Shown: positions 10,140 through 21,639 of the stretch, one piece after another
Layout: each line of letters opens with the position of its first letter
Position numbering within the stretch: the first letter of the stretch is position 1
The notes under the pieces: model-generated
The model's database searches: none
Told to the model about the DNA's origin: nothing
Seen by the model: the letters and a program-made list of their open reading frames with translations, nothing else
Origin: Amia ocellicauda
Lineage: Eukaryota; Chordata; Actinopteri; Amiiformes; Amiidae
Length of the DNA: 64,000 nucleotides
Assembly (NCBI RefSeq): GCF_036373705.1
Contig: NC_089851.1
Location: forward strand, 38,555,470 to 38,619,469
Direction of reading: 5' to 3'
Made by a program: the position numbers and the translations under genes

Positions 10140-12690
10140 TATCTTATTATTTTAATTTTTTTTATTAAAAAGTGATTGTAAGATATGAATGTAAAAGTAT
10201 ATTATCCAAGTTTAAATATACATTTTTTTTGTATACAATCTCAAGTTGTTTTAAAGTGACCATTATGCAAGATGAGGAAAAACTAAAAACTTTTTTTTTT
10301 ATAAATCACTTGCATTTAATTTAATTTATAAAAATGTAACCGATTTATCGAAGTAGTAATCGACACATTAATCGATTATCAATATAGTCATTTGTTGCAG
10401 CCATAATAGGCATGTGTTTCTATTCCAGGACAAGCATTAGAGAATTACACTTCATGGTTGTAAATTAACACATTCACATTCACTTATGTATTCTGTAGCT
10501 GCCTGCTCCCGGCTCCCTGCTGAATTGGTGAAAGACATTGTTAACTACAAGGACTGGCAAAGGGCCCTTGCTCATCCTGTAAAAGAGTACTATATTTCAG
10601 AAGGGGTTTTGATTTGTTTGTGGCTTTGGTGACTTATGGTCAGCTTGGCCCAGAGGAGGGACTGGAAAAAACAAACAACTGAATTATTAGTATAAATATC
10701 ATTAGGTAATAGTGTGTGCTCTGTGTCTGTTCTGTCTTTTCCATGCTACTAATTAATAATATTATCTGCTTTTCCTCCCTTTGATTCTCTCCCTATCTCA
10801 CTCTCTGAGTCTGTTTTTGTACACAGAGTACTAGCTGAGATTCTGCTGATTTGTGTCCTTCAGGACTTTCCAGTCTGTTACGTTATTTATTTATGTGCTA
10901 ATTTCGTAAGATAACTAACTGTACCAGGTAGATTGAAAACCATATTAGCATTTAACTTCCTGACTATTGCATTACAATAGAAACTTAGTACTACGCTTTC
11001 ACTGTCTTATGTGAATGCTGTAATCAGTTAAGTTCTTGAAATAATTGCCCTATTGACCTCTGTTAGGAGAGACTGTTTGAGGAATTTCCCAATATCGCTC
11101 TCCTGGGCATGTTTGTGTAGCCGGTGCGGTCATAGCCTCCTGCTCGGGATTTGATCCACGCCTAAGACCTCTTGATTATGGTAATATATGACATGTTGGA
11201 GATTTGTATTGGAACTCCTCCCATCTTTATCTCCCATGACATATTAATCTCTGGCTTTCCTAGCTAATATTCTCACCCAATTGATTGTCTCTGTCCCTTT
11301 ACTCTACACTGATAACTATTTCTCATTTACCCTGTAGTTATACATTTTCAAACCTTTCCTTTGCTTTCAAGAGTCAATCCACAGGAGTAGTACACAATGG
11401 CTCTGTGTATCGCTTGAAAACTACTGGATACATGTCAGCCCCAAAGGCATTATTACAACATCAACCGACTATTGCACTGAAACTGTGTCTCATTGCCCAT
11501 ATACAGCTTCAGTCCATTAACAAGCCCTGCAATACCAACAATATGCCTTCAGGTGAATGATACACTGGTCTTAGGTGACCTCAACATCTCAGGGTGCATC
11601 CTGAAGGACCTGGTGGCATGGCCAATTAACAATGGACAATCCACCTGTTGCCCTGGCACATTGACTGTTTGCTGCCATGGTGGCAACTCTGCACGACTAC
11701 CTGTCCTAAGCAGGACTGAGATAGATAGTGGAAAATGTGAGGTCCACCTGGATTCTGAATGGATTACTTCACTGGTTGTCAGGAACTCTGTATTGACCAG
11801 TCGGTGGATTATTGCTCAGATTACTGCCACTAGTCTATCTTTTGAATCTTGTTATTCTTGTCCTTCCACCATAAAAATGCTTGTACATCTTCTTGTACGA
11901 AATGTGATATATAAGCACCACAGTGAATCAAAAATATGTTTTTTGTAAAATGGAAATAAAATAATATGGAGCAGGGGTGGCCAACCTGTACCAGACCAAG
12001 AGGCAAATAGTACCCATGAGTTCTGCAAAGAGCCAAGTGTGTATATATACTGTAATATTATATGATACAACTTTAATGAAACAAAATTAAACAAAACAAA
12101 AATGAAATGTACCCCACTCTTGTGATAAAGTCCTGTTTTCATCATCATCATATCTTCACTCATGTTTACATTTTCCTTCCATCTTTAGCACTAGCCTACT
12201 TAATGCAGACTGCTGGACATTACAGAGAACAGCGCAAAATGCAATTATGTAGTTAGGCCTATTAGGGATGTGCTACTGTTTTGCAATTGGTTGGACAAGG
12301 GACAGTGTTCGGCAGTTAGATATCATGACTTTTGACCCATATGTGCATGTTTACAACAGCAGGGGCGACAGTTTTCAGTATTGACAAGTTTTTGGCACAG
12401 GCATGGCACAGGAGACATTTGTTATTATATGCTACTGTGATAAGGGCGACGTTCTCATACACAGATTTGCGTAATTCTGTATAGAATATGAACGAGTACT
12501 GTAAATGAATTGGCTAAATGACCAAATTCTGCATAGAACTGTATCTACAGTACCAGAACATGACCCAATATGTTCTGTTTTGCCTCTTTGAGAGAGCCAC
12601 TTGCGGTGGATTAACAAGGGTTCTGAGCACCGAGCAAGAATAGGTGTGGTTATTTATACTGTAGTTTGAGACCTCAAAAGTGAACAATTT
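10140..12690. other. Duplicated 5' flanking region, unit 1
   Basis: This is noncoding sequence shared with unit 2. The segment 10140-10240 matches 41340-41430, 10240-11845 matches 42665-44256, 11850-12072 matches 44608-44841, and 12090-12690 matches 52520-53105. The breaks mark where unit 2 has extra DNA or unit 1 has lost it. I see no convincing gene. The stretch 11965-12600 begins GCAGGGGTGGCCAACC and contains GAGAGAGCCACTTGCGG, which looks like an old non-autonomous DNA transposon. Confidence 0.55.
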
Positions 12691-13127
12691 ATACATTAGA
12701 TTTCATGGTTGTACTTATAGGGAGGGCACACAGTATGCTTGATGGAACCTGGGAGTGTCTGATCAATCACAACCAATCACGATATTAATCTCTTTTTGAA
12801 GCAAACACTTTCTTTATCAAAGCAGGAGATCAAATACCTTTTGTTTCAGGGGTCCTATTTTTTATGCAAGCAAGAACTGCAAGAACTGTTTATGCCTTGT
12901 TTGTTAAACTATTTGTATAGAAGAGCTGCACCTACATGCCCATAGACAGGGGGGGGTCGGGTAGTTCGAACAACCCCCCCCCCCCCACTGCCAAAGGTCC
13001 AGAATTTAAGTCCATTTTTTGTATTCATTAATATCATCCTTTACAGGAGTATTACATGCGCAGCAACTGACGTTATACACTCATAGCAAAATCTGTGAGG
13101 CCAAGGACATCCAGCTGGATAGTGAGT

Positions 13128-13226
13128 ATGGGGCGAAAAGAGCAGGAGAGACAGAAGAGAAAGCAGGCAGCAGCGTCATTGTCGCAGAATATTGAACATA
13201 TGTTCAAAAAGACTGCCAAACAGGGT
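13128..13226 (+). other. Possible first exon of a DNA-transposon protein
   Basis: A short open frame starts MGRKEQERQKRKQAAALSQN and continues IEHMFKKTAKQ up to a plausible donor (CAGG|GTAAGG). Basic, lysine-rich N-termini of this kind occur in hAT-like transposon proteins. No downstream exon is visible, so this is a weak call. Confidence 0.25.
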
Positions 13227-13532
13227 AAGGTTGTTATATTTACTACCTAACCTAAGAGTTGAGATAGATAACGCTAGCTACTTACTAGCTAACAGTCGTT
13301 AACCCCAAAGGATCAGAAGGCAGCTAATGTATTCACTTGTGTGTGTCTGTGTCTGTTAGGATTACGTAAAACTACAAGACTGATTTTCACAAAACTCAGT
13401 GGAGGGGTGTAGCATCGGTCAAGGAAGAACACAGTAAATTCTGACCATTATCTGTCCAGTGGAACTAGCTAGCTACTGTGACCGATTCAGATATGTGTGA
13501 TGTGTGTTCCTCTGTGTCGGCGTTCCATTCAC

Positions 13533-13596
13533 ATGTGTGTGTGTGTGTGTGTGTCTGTGTCTGTGTCTGTGTGCCTGTGTCTGTGTCTGTGTCTGT
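13533..13596. repeat. GT/TCTGTG microsatellite
   Basis: About 10 GT units are followed by repeated TCTGTG. Confidence 0.9.
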
Positions 13597-14651
13597 ATTT
13601 TCGGTGCATCCATAAGTGTGCTCGTTAAGATACCAGCAGACAAGCTAATCCAGCACAAATTAGTGCATAAAAAGTCACCAAAATGAAGTATTTGAACCTA
13701 ATTAAATACAAAATGAGGGGAAAAACTGTAAAAACTTCCACTAGGCTGGCTACGGGCCTGACCCAGCACCCAGGGTATATAAAATCAGACTCAGGAATCG
13801 AGTAGTCAACGCAGGGAGCTCTGACCGCACCGGATTTGATCCATACCATACCGATGCTCCACCCAGCATCGCCCAGTAGAGTGTTAAGCCCGCCACGCCA
13901 AAAGACCAGGTCTCCCAACGTGGGAGGATTAAAACTATTCTGATTTACAGCAGTGACTTAAATCATCTTGGTTTCAAGATACAAATTATATTGGAACAGC
14001 AACACTCACAATATGTGCCGTAAATCCCCACCCCCCATGCAAGGATCCATTGTCATAAGATGTTTAATAAAATAATAGCAATTATGTGCACAGTATGATC
14101 TATCCCACTAGTCAGTGTTGGCTAGAAGTGTAGACCTTGTGATAAGAGTATCTCAAACAAAGAACAACTTGTACTACAAAATTAAAAAGAGCAACTTGCT
14201 TTTATGCAAAGTTTTACACAGGATATTTCATATTGTCTTTTTTCCATTCACCCTCATCAATTCCTGTTGTTAGCAATACATAATCCCACATAATCTCCCC
14301 CCTCTCTATGCTCCAAATTGCCAGCTGATACAGGTGTACGATAATACAATAGTACAATTATTACCAGCCCCATTTCTGGTTACTTATATGCATATTTTTA
14401 AAAAGACGAAAATTCATATGCGCCAATTTAATTTCCCAGCAGCAATTGCGTATTGAACTCGAATCTCTGGGAATATATTGGAATAGTATGAGGAAATTAT
14501 GATTATGTTTTAAAGGAGTAGAATATATTATTATTTCCCAGTGACAAAGTGGATGCTGATTCAAATATATAAAATAATAATATAGGAATATGAGTACACT
14601 GTTTTGTGTAGCCTAATTATGTATTTAATGGGTTTCTTATTCATTTTAAAA

Positions 14652-15203
14652 TTAAACATTATACATGAGGTAAGCCTTGTGAATGAGGAACTGTGCCTGC
14701 TGAGTTGGCGTCAGGCGGCTCTTCTCTCGATTGACCCGAACGCCCAATGCGGAGAGGCTGCCTAATATCAGGTTTGTGTGTTCCTGAACCTGCTCCCTCG
14801 AGTGAGAACAGACCAGCCAGTCATCTAGATAGTTCTGGACGCTGACCCCCTGACAACGCAAGGGGGCTAATACGACATCCATGCACTTACGTGTGGCTAG
14901 TGACAGGCCGAAGGGGAGAACAGCAAACTCGAACGCTCGGCCCTCGAAGGCGAAGCAGAGAAACTTCCTGTCCACCCGCGCAATGGGGATGTGAAAGTAA
15001 GTATTTTTCAGATCCACCGTGGTGAACCAGTTGCCGAGCTTGATGGCCTGGGACATGGTGCGCAGGTTGAGCATCTTGAAGCGCAACACCTTGAGGTGGC
15101 GATTCAGGCATCTCAGATCCAAAATGGGGTGGAAACCGTCATCTTTCTTGGGCACAAGAAAGTATGGGGAATAAAATCTCTCGTGCTGCCCCGGTGGGGG
15201 CAC
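14652..15203 (-). CDS. DIRS reverse transcriptase, truncated
   Basis: This 183-codon open frame covers RT motifs 1 to about 6. The sequence shows the fingers motif (YSPYFLVPKKDDGFHPILDL), the first catalytic Asp in TTVDLKNTYFHIPI and the YLDD box. The reading frame is intact over this length, unlike the gypsy RT nearby. The 3' side runs into unrelated AT-rich DNA. Confidence 0.8.
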   Translation of the reverse strand: MPPPGQHERFYSPYFLVPKKDDGFHPILDLRCLNRHLKVLRFKMLNLRTMSQAIKLGNWFTTVDLKNTYFHIPIARVDRKFLCFAFEGRAFEFAVLPFGLSLATRKCMDVVLAPLRCQGVSVQNYLDDWLVCSHSREQVQEHTNLILGSLSALGVRVNREKSRLTPTQQAQFLIHKAYLMYNV

Positions 15204-16326
15204 TTTGCGTATTGCTCACTTCTGCAGGAGAGGCAGGAGGGGCGCGGCTGCCGCAGGGGATGCAGCGAGAGCAGGAGGAGACACAAGCGCCGGGGGCGCG
15301 GCTGCTGTCTCCGTCATTGCAGCCCTGGAGGAGGAGACGGAGGGGCTCGGGGAGAGACGGAGATCCAGCACCCCCGAGGCCCCCACGTCACTTGCCGGAG
15401 TAGGGTATCTTCCGCCGTAGCGGACCTGGAAGTCGTGGCCAAATTGCACCTGCTGTCGGTGTCCAGACAGATAGGGCATAAGACCTCCCCACTCCAGGCG
15501 GGCAAGGTGCGCTGGCCACAAGTGGCACAGTGGCGGGGGTAAGAGGAGCTCATCGCCAAGCCGAGCACACACGCGCGTGCACAGGGAAACGTGCAGCAGA
15601 GGCGCCAATCAGTGTTTGCACTGGGGCAGACAACAACTGGAACGCCTCTGCAACAAGTGGAGCGCCTAGCGGGCCAGCCGCTGCAAGTGCGTCTCCACCC
15701 GGCAACGTTTATATACACGGGGGCGCTGCGACACAAACCACATGCAACCTTGCTGTTGCCGGACTGAACACTGTGTATACCAAGCACCAGGTGTTGGATA
15801 CAAGTGTAGGCTCCTGCTGTGGAGGAAAAAGCCCTGTGGACAAAAAACCAACACAGCAAGCAGTCAGAATATATAAGGCACTATATAAACACACCTATTA
15901 TTTTTAAAGTGTGTCCGAAACTGAAACCGAAGCGCACCAGAGCCCCAGAGCGCGGTCGGAACAGAGTTGGGTTAGCTATCAAATAATAACTAAACAGTAC
16001 AAATAAAAAATAGACACAGAAATAAACGGTGGTGACAGCACAGCCGTGAAGCCAACCAACGGCAAGCAATAGTAATTATTGTAAACAACAATAACAAAGT
16101 CTAATGTACGGACAAGACACAGAGAGCTCATGTTCTTGGGTTCAGGCGAAGTGGCAAAAGAGGACGAACCTGCGCTGACATCACCTTTTATGGAACAGGA
16201 AGTGGGAAGGGACCTGTTCTGAGTGACGAGCGCAGGGGCCAATGGCAGCTTTGATAGAGTGACGTTTCAATCAGGTTCCTACGGCAGTGCACAGAAACCC
16301 CTCCCCCTTGGGCAGTGCTTCCAACT
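14660..16326 (-). mobile_element. DIRS-type retrotransposon fragment
   Basis: This minus-strand fragment of a tyrosine-recombinase retrotransposon keeps its 5' region, part of the first ORF and the start of the RT. The 5' end near 16326 abuts the gypsy LTR remnant. The first ORF (about 15859-15216) shows a zinc-binding pattern, RHCATCGQRTLPAWSGEVLC followed by PIC (C-x2-C ... C-x2-C). The RT (15203-14652) is open, with YSPYFLVPKKDDG, ILDLRCLN, FTTVDLKNTYFHIPI and the catalytic QNYLDDWLV. It is cut off after the SRLTPTQQAQFL region, so RNase H, methylase and recombinase are missing. Confidence 0.8.
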
Positions 16327-16331
16327 TGAAA

Positions 16332-16388
16332 GATAACTGCATTAGCAGGAACTATTCTTTTTACTGAAGTCCACTGTCAATGATGTCA
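16332..16388 (-). repeat. 3' LTR remnant of the gypsy element
   Basis: About 50 bp match the 5' LTR at 21875-21927 (AGATAACTGCATTAGCAGGA here, AGATAATTGCATCAGCAGGA there). The part corresponding to the U5 side of the LTR is replaced by the end of the DIRS fragment. Confidence 0.75.
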
Positions 16389-16655
16389 TACAAGCACGGG
16401 TAGCACAAACATACAAAATACATGACATCCACTTTCTTAAATTTGATACTATCCAGATTGTTGCTAAAATTACTTAACTACTGTATATGAACATCAATCT
16501 ATAAGGCAGCTTTATTGAAATTCAGTCTCAAAATGGCTTTGTAAACAATTTAAGTTTAAACTCTTATCAACATAATATTTTAACTAAACAGGTATACAAG
16601 CTAAATAATACTTGTTTGCTAATGAGCAATCTTGTGAACAATGAGCTCATATATA

Positions 16656-17876
16656 CACTCACCTAAAGGATTATTAGGAACACCTGTTCAATTTCTCATT
16701 AATGCAATTATCTAACCAACCAATCACATGGCAGTTGCTTCAATGCATTTAGGGGTGTGGTCCTGGTCAAGACAATCTCCTGAACTCCAAACTGAATGTC
16801 TGAATGGGAAAGAAAGGTGATTTAAGCAATTTTGAGCGTGGCATGGTTGTTGGTGCCAGACGGGCCGGTCTGAGTATTTCACAATCTGCTCAGTTACTGG
16901 GATTTTCACGCACAACCATTTCTAGGGTTTACAAAGAATGGTGTGAAAAGGGAAAAACATCCAGTATGCGGCAGTCCTGTGGGCGAAAATGCCTTGTTGA
17001 TGCTAGAGGTCAGAGGAGAATGGGCCGACTGATTCAAGCTGATAGAAGAGCAACTTTGACTGAAATAACCACTCGTTACAACCGAGGTATGCAGCAAAGC
17101 ATTTGTGAAGCCACAGCACGTACAACCTTGAGGCGGATGGGCTACAACAGCAGAAGACCCCACCGGGTACCACTCATCTCCACTACAAATAGGAAAAAGA
17201 GGCTACAATTTGCACAAGCTCACCAAAATTGGACAGTTGAAGACTGGAAAAATGTTGCCTGGTCTGATGAGTCTCGATTTCTGTTGAGACATTCAGATGG
17301 TAGAGTCAGAATTTGGCGTAAACAGAATGAGAACATGGATCCATCATGCCTTGTTACCACTGTGCAGGCTGGTGGTGGTGGTGTAATGGTGTGGGGGATG
17401 TTTTCTTGGCACACTTTAGGCCCCTTAGTGCCAATTGGGCATCGTTTAAATGCCACGGCCTACCTGAGCATTGTTTCTGACCATGTCCATCCCTTTATGA
17501 CCACCATGTACCCATCCTCTGATGGCTACTTCCAGCAGGATAATGCACCATGTCACAAAGGTCGAATCATTTCAAATTGGTTTCTTGAACATGACAATGA
17601 GTTCACTGTACTAAACTGGCCCCCACAGTCACCAGATCTCAACCCAATAGAGCATCTTTGGGATGTGGTGGAACGGGAGCTTCGTGCCCTGGATGTGCAT
17701 CCCACAAATCTCCATCAACTACAAGATGCTATCCTATCAATATGGACCAACATTTCTAAAGAATGCTTTCAGCACTTTGTTGAATCAATGCCACGTAGAA
17801 TTAAGGCAGTTCTGAAGGCGAAAGCGGGTCAAACAGAGTATTAGTATGGTGTTCCTAATAATCCTTTAGGTGAGTG
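16656..17876 (+). mobile_element. Complete Tc1/mariner element (DD36E, Incomer-like)
   Basis: The element is 1221 bp, flanked by TA on both sides. The terminal inverted repeats are 29 bp and identical to each other (starting CACTCACCTAAAGGATTATT). One uninterrupted transposase gene fills it. The catalytic Asp of QDN and Glu of PIEHLW are 36 residues apart, the spacing that defines the DD36E (Incomer) family. The ends and frame show no decay, so this is a young insertion, lying inside the old gypsy element. A truncated relative is at 126-375. Confidence 0.93.
16804..17844 (+). CDS. Tc1/mariner transposase, DD36E type, intact
   Basis: This 346-residue transposase cuts and pastes its own element by binding the terminal repeats. 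In order it has an N-terminal paired-like helix-turn-helix region (about residues 5-50, with RRAGLSISQSAQLLGFSRTT) and a second DNA-binding helical region (about 60-115, with RTTLRRMGYNSRRPHRVPLI). The catalytic domain carries AWSDESRF (first Asp), a glycine stretch AGGGGVMVWGMFSWH, YFQQDNAPCH (second Asp) and SPDLNPIEHLWDVVERE (Glu). The length is as expected for the family. The start is the first ATG after the leader. It has no stop or frameshift and may still be functional. Confidence 0.95.
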   Translation: MGKKGDLSNFERGMVVGARRAGLSISQSAQLLGFSRTTISRVYKEWCEKGKTSSMRQSCGRKCLVDARGQRRMGRLIQADRRATLTEITTRYNRGMQQSICEATARTTLRRMGYNSRRPHRVPLISTTNRKKRLQFAQAHQNWTVEDWKNVAWSDESRFLLRHSDGRVRIWRKQNENMDPSCLVTTVQAGGGGVMVWGMFSWHTLGPLVPIGHRLNATAYLSIVSDHVHPFMTTMYPSSDGYFQQDNAPCHKGRIISNWFLEHDNEFTVLNWPPQSPDLNPIEHLWDVVERELRALDVHPTNLHQLQDAILSIWTNISKECFQHFVESMPRRIKAVLKAKAGQTEY

Positions 17877-18532
17877 TATATTTTAACTTTGTTTTGCTAG
17901 CACCTGACCTGGTAATATATCCATGTGGCTGAGACTCAGGTAATTCAGTGTTTTGCGTGTCCTTGTCAGTTGTAGGTGAGTGAGTGTCAGTAACTTGTGA
18001 GTCTATCTCGCAGTTAGTGTTACTGACTGCGTTGTCTGTTGCTGTTGTGAAACTTTCCTCTCCAGTCTTGAGAAGATGCTTTCTGTTCCTCCTGTATGTT
18101 CTTCCATCCAGATCTTGGTTGCTCATATCTTTTGATGATCACTGCAGGTTGCCAAACACCTCCTTGTTGCACTCTCACTCTTTCTGCTATGTGAATGTCT
18201 GGAAGCTCTCTCTTTTGTCTGTCAAAGTAAGCTTTTTGTTTGTCTTGTCTTTGTTTCAGGTTGTTATGGATCTGTATGTTGCTCTCGAGTGACAATAAGA
18301 TGACTGAGGTGGGTATCTTGGATTTCAACCTACGTCCCATTAGTAACTGTACTGGTGAGTACCCAATGCCATCCAATGGTGTGTTTCTGTATTCCAACAA
18401 GGCAATGTAGGGGTCACTTTTGCCACTCTGAGCTCTCTTAAACAAGTTTTTGATGGTTTGAACTGCTCGTTCAGCTTGTCCATTCAACTGTGCATGTCCT
18501 GGGCTTGATGTTACATGCTTGAATTCCCACAC
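17866..18532 (-). pseudogene. Gypsy integrase C-terminal part
   Basis: The reading frame covers the end of the integrase core and the C-terminal tail. It begins FKHVTSSPGHAQLNGQAERA, with the usual QLNGQAER motif, then YRNTPLDGIGYSPVQLLMGR. A basic C-terminal tail holds HGYITRSG near 17905. A frame change occurs near 18120. The Tc1 insertion at 17877 cuts the element just after the tail. The upstream catalytic core (18540-18780) is badly degraded. Confidence 0.8.
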
Positions 18533-18829
18533 TTTTGCAAAGTTACTGAACTCTGTGCTGGCATACTGTGGACCATTGTCCGAGATTATAGTATCTGGTA
18601 TACCATGCCTTAGATTTCATGGCTACAATTACACTTTGAGCAGTTGTGTCAGACAGTTTACTGATTTCTGGAAATTTAGAGTAATAATCAAAAGACAGTA
18701 AGTAACCATTGAAATGGAACAGATCTGTCCCAATTTTTGACCAAGTAAATCTTCTGTATGCTCATTCACTTAGTGCATAAGCGATGTGCATCTCTTTGCC
18801 TGGTTTGTATGTTACCTTTAGGCTGTATC

Positions 18830-19135
18830 TTTGAAATCTGAGAAGCATGCGCTGTAATCTGGGTGGAGCTTTGTACAGTGATTTCATGAAAATGTTTTCC
18901 AGTGGTTTATGATCACTTTTAACTTCCACTTCTTTGCCGTAGACATATTGATTACATTTTTCACATCCATAAACTATGGCAAGTAGCTCTTTTTCAATTT
19001 TTTTTGAGTATCCGTGAGGGCATGTGATCCATATGCAACTGTTTTTTTATCTTGCAGAATGACTGCTCCAATGCCTTCTGAGCTGGCATCAACTGAAAGT
19101 GTCACCAGTTTGTGCACGTCAAAGAATTTCAGTGT
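18830..19135 (-). pseudogene. Gypsy RNase H remnant
   Basis: Translation on the minus strand gives VTLSVDASSEGIGAVILQDK, the start of a retroelement RNase H, followed by YGSHALTDTQK. It is then broken by stops and frame changes. It lies between RT and integrase, as expected for Ty3/gypsy. Confidence 0.65.
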
Positions 19136-19149
19136 TGGTGCATTTGTTA

Positions 19150-19620
19150 GCAGATGAAGAACTAAATTTAATATTTCTAGATTGAAGAACTAAATTTAAT
19201 ATTTCTAGATACATTTCACATTCCTAGAGTTTTAAAAGCTGACTCTGTTTCTCTGTTACCTTTTTGGACCTGGCAAAGGCAGACACAGCCTCTCTCAACA
19301 GTATAGATTCTTTCTATAATTTCAAATATAGCTCTTATCTCTAAGGCTCTGCATTCTGTTTTGTGCTGCATCTTGTTGTTTAACAAAACTTGCTGTGTTA
19401 GCAATTGACCAAGAGGTTATTCATTCATAAAGTCTATGTAGTAAGTAATTTAAATCTCTTGTTAATTAGTTACAATTTGCTTAGTAAGTTTGTTTGCACC
19501 AATCAAAAAGGAAAGAACTGTCTTCTCTGTCTTGTACACAACTCATAAAATACCAAATGCAAGAATTGTTGAGACTGTCTGAGGAAACTTCTCCTGTCAG
19601 GCTCCCATGTAGTTGCCGGA
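19150..19620. repeat. 28-bp tandem duplication and unidentified insertion
   Basis: A 28-bp unit beginning GAAGAACTAAATTTAATATT is present twice in a row at 19155-19210. The following roughly 430 bp, to about 19620, do not belong to gypsy pol and split RT from RNase H. The insert has AATAAAG near its high-coordinate end (19619-19625) and could be a solo LTR, but I could not fix its ends. Confidence 0.5.
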
Positions 19621-19822
19621 ATAAAGAATCAACCTTCTACCACACACGAGTCTCTTGCTATTTTCCACAACTCTTCAGCAGATTTTTCATTCTTGCGATT
19701 TTTTTGTTGCTTTTCCTCCCAGTGCCACTGAACATCATCTTCTAGCAGCTTTTGGAGAGGAGCACTGATGTTGGATAAATTCGGAATGAATTTGGATAGA
19801 TATTGCACCATACCCATGAATC

Positions 19823-20683
19823 TCATGAATGCTTGTTTGTTTTCAGGCAGTGGCATTGCACAATTTTTCTCACCTTTTCATCATCTGGCTTAAGACCTTC
19901 TTCTGAGAAGATGTGTCCAAGATATCTTATTTTTGATGTTCTTATCTGGCACTTGCTCTTGTTTAGATTCCATTCTCTTGCTCTTTCAAGCAGCTTGAGT
20001 CTCCGGTCATGTTCTTCTGTTGACTCTCCCCGTACTAGGATGCCATCTATGACGTTGACCACACCTTTAAGACCTTCTAACATCTGAGCGATTGCATGCT
20101 GGAAGACTTCACTGGCTGAAGACACACCAAATGGTAAGTGAAGAAATCTATACCTTCCTATTGGCTTGTTGAATGTGCAGAGTTTTCTACTCTCATCATC
20201 TAGTTTTATTTGCCAGAATCCTTGGTTGGAATCCAGGACTGATAATACCTTTGCATTTGGCATACTGGATACCACTTCCACTGTGAGTAGAGGGTAATGT
20301 TCATGCTTTATTGCATTGTTAAGGTCTTGCGGATCCATGCATATACATATCTTCTTTGGTTTCACTACTGTTACCATGCTGTTCACCCATTCTGTCGGTT
20401 CTGTTTGCTTTGTTATTACACCCATGCTTTCCATCTTGTGTAACTCTTCAATTATCTTGTTTTTAAGCACTATAGGAACCTTCCTTGGTGCATGTATCAC
20501 TAGTGATACATTGGGGTTTGTTTTAATGTAATGCTCAATTGGCAAGCAACCAAGACCAGAGAACAGGTCGTCAAAGTCTTTCAAGAGATCATCTTCAGTC
20601 TTCATTTTGTATATTCTTCTCACCATCCTTAATTTTTCACAGGTTGCATGTCCAAGTGTTGATGGTACGTTGCCATCGACCAC
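19823..20683 (-). pseudogene. Gypsy reverse transcriptase, catalytic box mutated
   Basis: This open stretch of 286 codons holds RT motifs WVNSMVTVVKPKKICICMDP, LNNAIKHEHYPLLTVEVVSS, VLSVLDSNQGFWQIKLDDES, RFLHLPFGVSSASEVFQHAI and IRYLGHIFSEEGLKPDDEKV. The catalytic motif, normally with two aspartates (x-D-D), reads VIDGIL, so the second Asp is Gly and the enzyme should be dead. The frame continues in another phase at 19629-19856 with the connection domain (FMGMVQYLSKFIPNLSNISA). Confidence 0.85.
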
Positions 20684-20876
20684 TTGAAATTGAACATTGT
20701 GTTTTTTGGTTTCTGTATGTGAAGGTATGTTGAACTTGTCCCACAGGTGACATCTTGTGTCCAGAATAGATAATTAAGTGACAAGTGGATTTTTTGAGTT
20801 TTCTTTGAGTTTCCTGTGATTTGAACACATTGTTGGATGTTACATTACAGGCTGCCTCGGTGTCTAATTTGAACAC
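20637..20876 (-). pseudogene. Gypsy protease region remnant
   Basis: This short frame upstream of RT reads FKLDTEAACNVTSNNVFKSQ. The position and the D-T-E-A pattern resemble a retroelement aspartic protease active site (D-T/S-G) with the Gly replaced by Glu. It overlaps the RT frame start. Confidence 0.55.
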
Positions 20877-20898
20877 CCTTGTTGTTCATTTTTAGTCT

Positions 20899-21639
20899 TT
20901 AAGTCCATTTGTCTTTTTCACTTTGTGTTTTAGTAGTGACCGTGTGCACATTTTTGATTGTTTGTGTTTTTTGCACTTCAATGGTTCCAACAAAGAAATT
21001 ATTTTGTTCATCACTTTGTTCACCTTGTTCTACTGCCTGTATTTTCTTGGTGGAGACTTGCGTTTTGCACATTTTCGCAAAGTAATTTCTTTTGTTACAT
21101 GCTTTGCATGTTTGTCCATAAGTTGGGCACTTTTTATATTCATGTTGGTAACCACATCTTGAACATTTCATTTGTGCTTTGTGTTGACTTTCCATTGCAT
21201 GCAGTCTACTTTTCTGTTCACTTTGCACTGTTTTGCCTCCTCTTTTCTTTGTGTTTTTGACACTGCCTATTTTGTGCACGTATATTTCGTCAACTAGCAC
21301 TTTCATCTGGTTTGACGTTATCGACAGGTGTTAATTGCTTTTTCCAACGTGAGGTCTGCTTCACGCAACAATCTTGCATGAACATTGTCGTCTCTTATTC
21401 CGCATATGATTCTGTCCCTGATAAGTGAATCAGTCAAATCACCAAATTCAGTCTTTCTCCTGGTGTTTAAGATCTGTGATATATGAATCAATCATTTCTT
21501 CTGGGCCTTGTGCTCTCATGAAAAACATGTGGCGAGTATACAGCAGATTCTTTCTGGGTACACGGTATTCTTTGAATTTCTTATTGAGTTCCTCAATTTT
21601 ATTTACTTCTCGCTCTGGGAACTGGAATGTGTTGTACAC
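20899..21639 (-). pseudogene. Gypsy gag remnant with zinc knuckles
   Basis: The nucleocapsid part (21306-20899) has CSRCGYQHEYKKCPTYGQTC followed by KACNKRNYFAKMC, which fits two adjacent cysteine-rich knuckles. The capsid-like part is in another frame at 21639-21448 (ELNKKFKEYRVPRKNLLYTR). The two parts are separated by at least one frame change. Confidence 0.75.

Larger units (their letters stand above)
12691..14655. other. Repeat-rich junction DNA between units 1 and 2
   Basis: Homology to unit 2 stops near 12690. The stretch holds G and C runs at 12950-12987 and a GT-rich microsatellite at 13533-13596. No host gene is seen. The part at 13740-13920 contains GTATATAAAA (13773) and may be LTR-like, but no second copy is in the window. 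Confidence 0.45.

Noticed and set aside
11493-11948. A 151-codon frame upstream of copy 1, partly conserved at 43895-44206
   Set aside because: It is shared only because the DNA is duplicated. The frame differs after about 85 codons, and no family motif or splice context supports a gene.
13625-13918. 97-codon frame near a TATA-like sequence
   Set aside because: No recognisable protein or repeat partner in the window; possibly LTR-like, but unsupported.
16724-16915. Minus-strand frame similar to 96-305
   Set aside because: This is the antisense of the Tc1 element's leader and transposase start; the similarity is the transposon itself.
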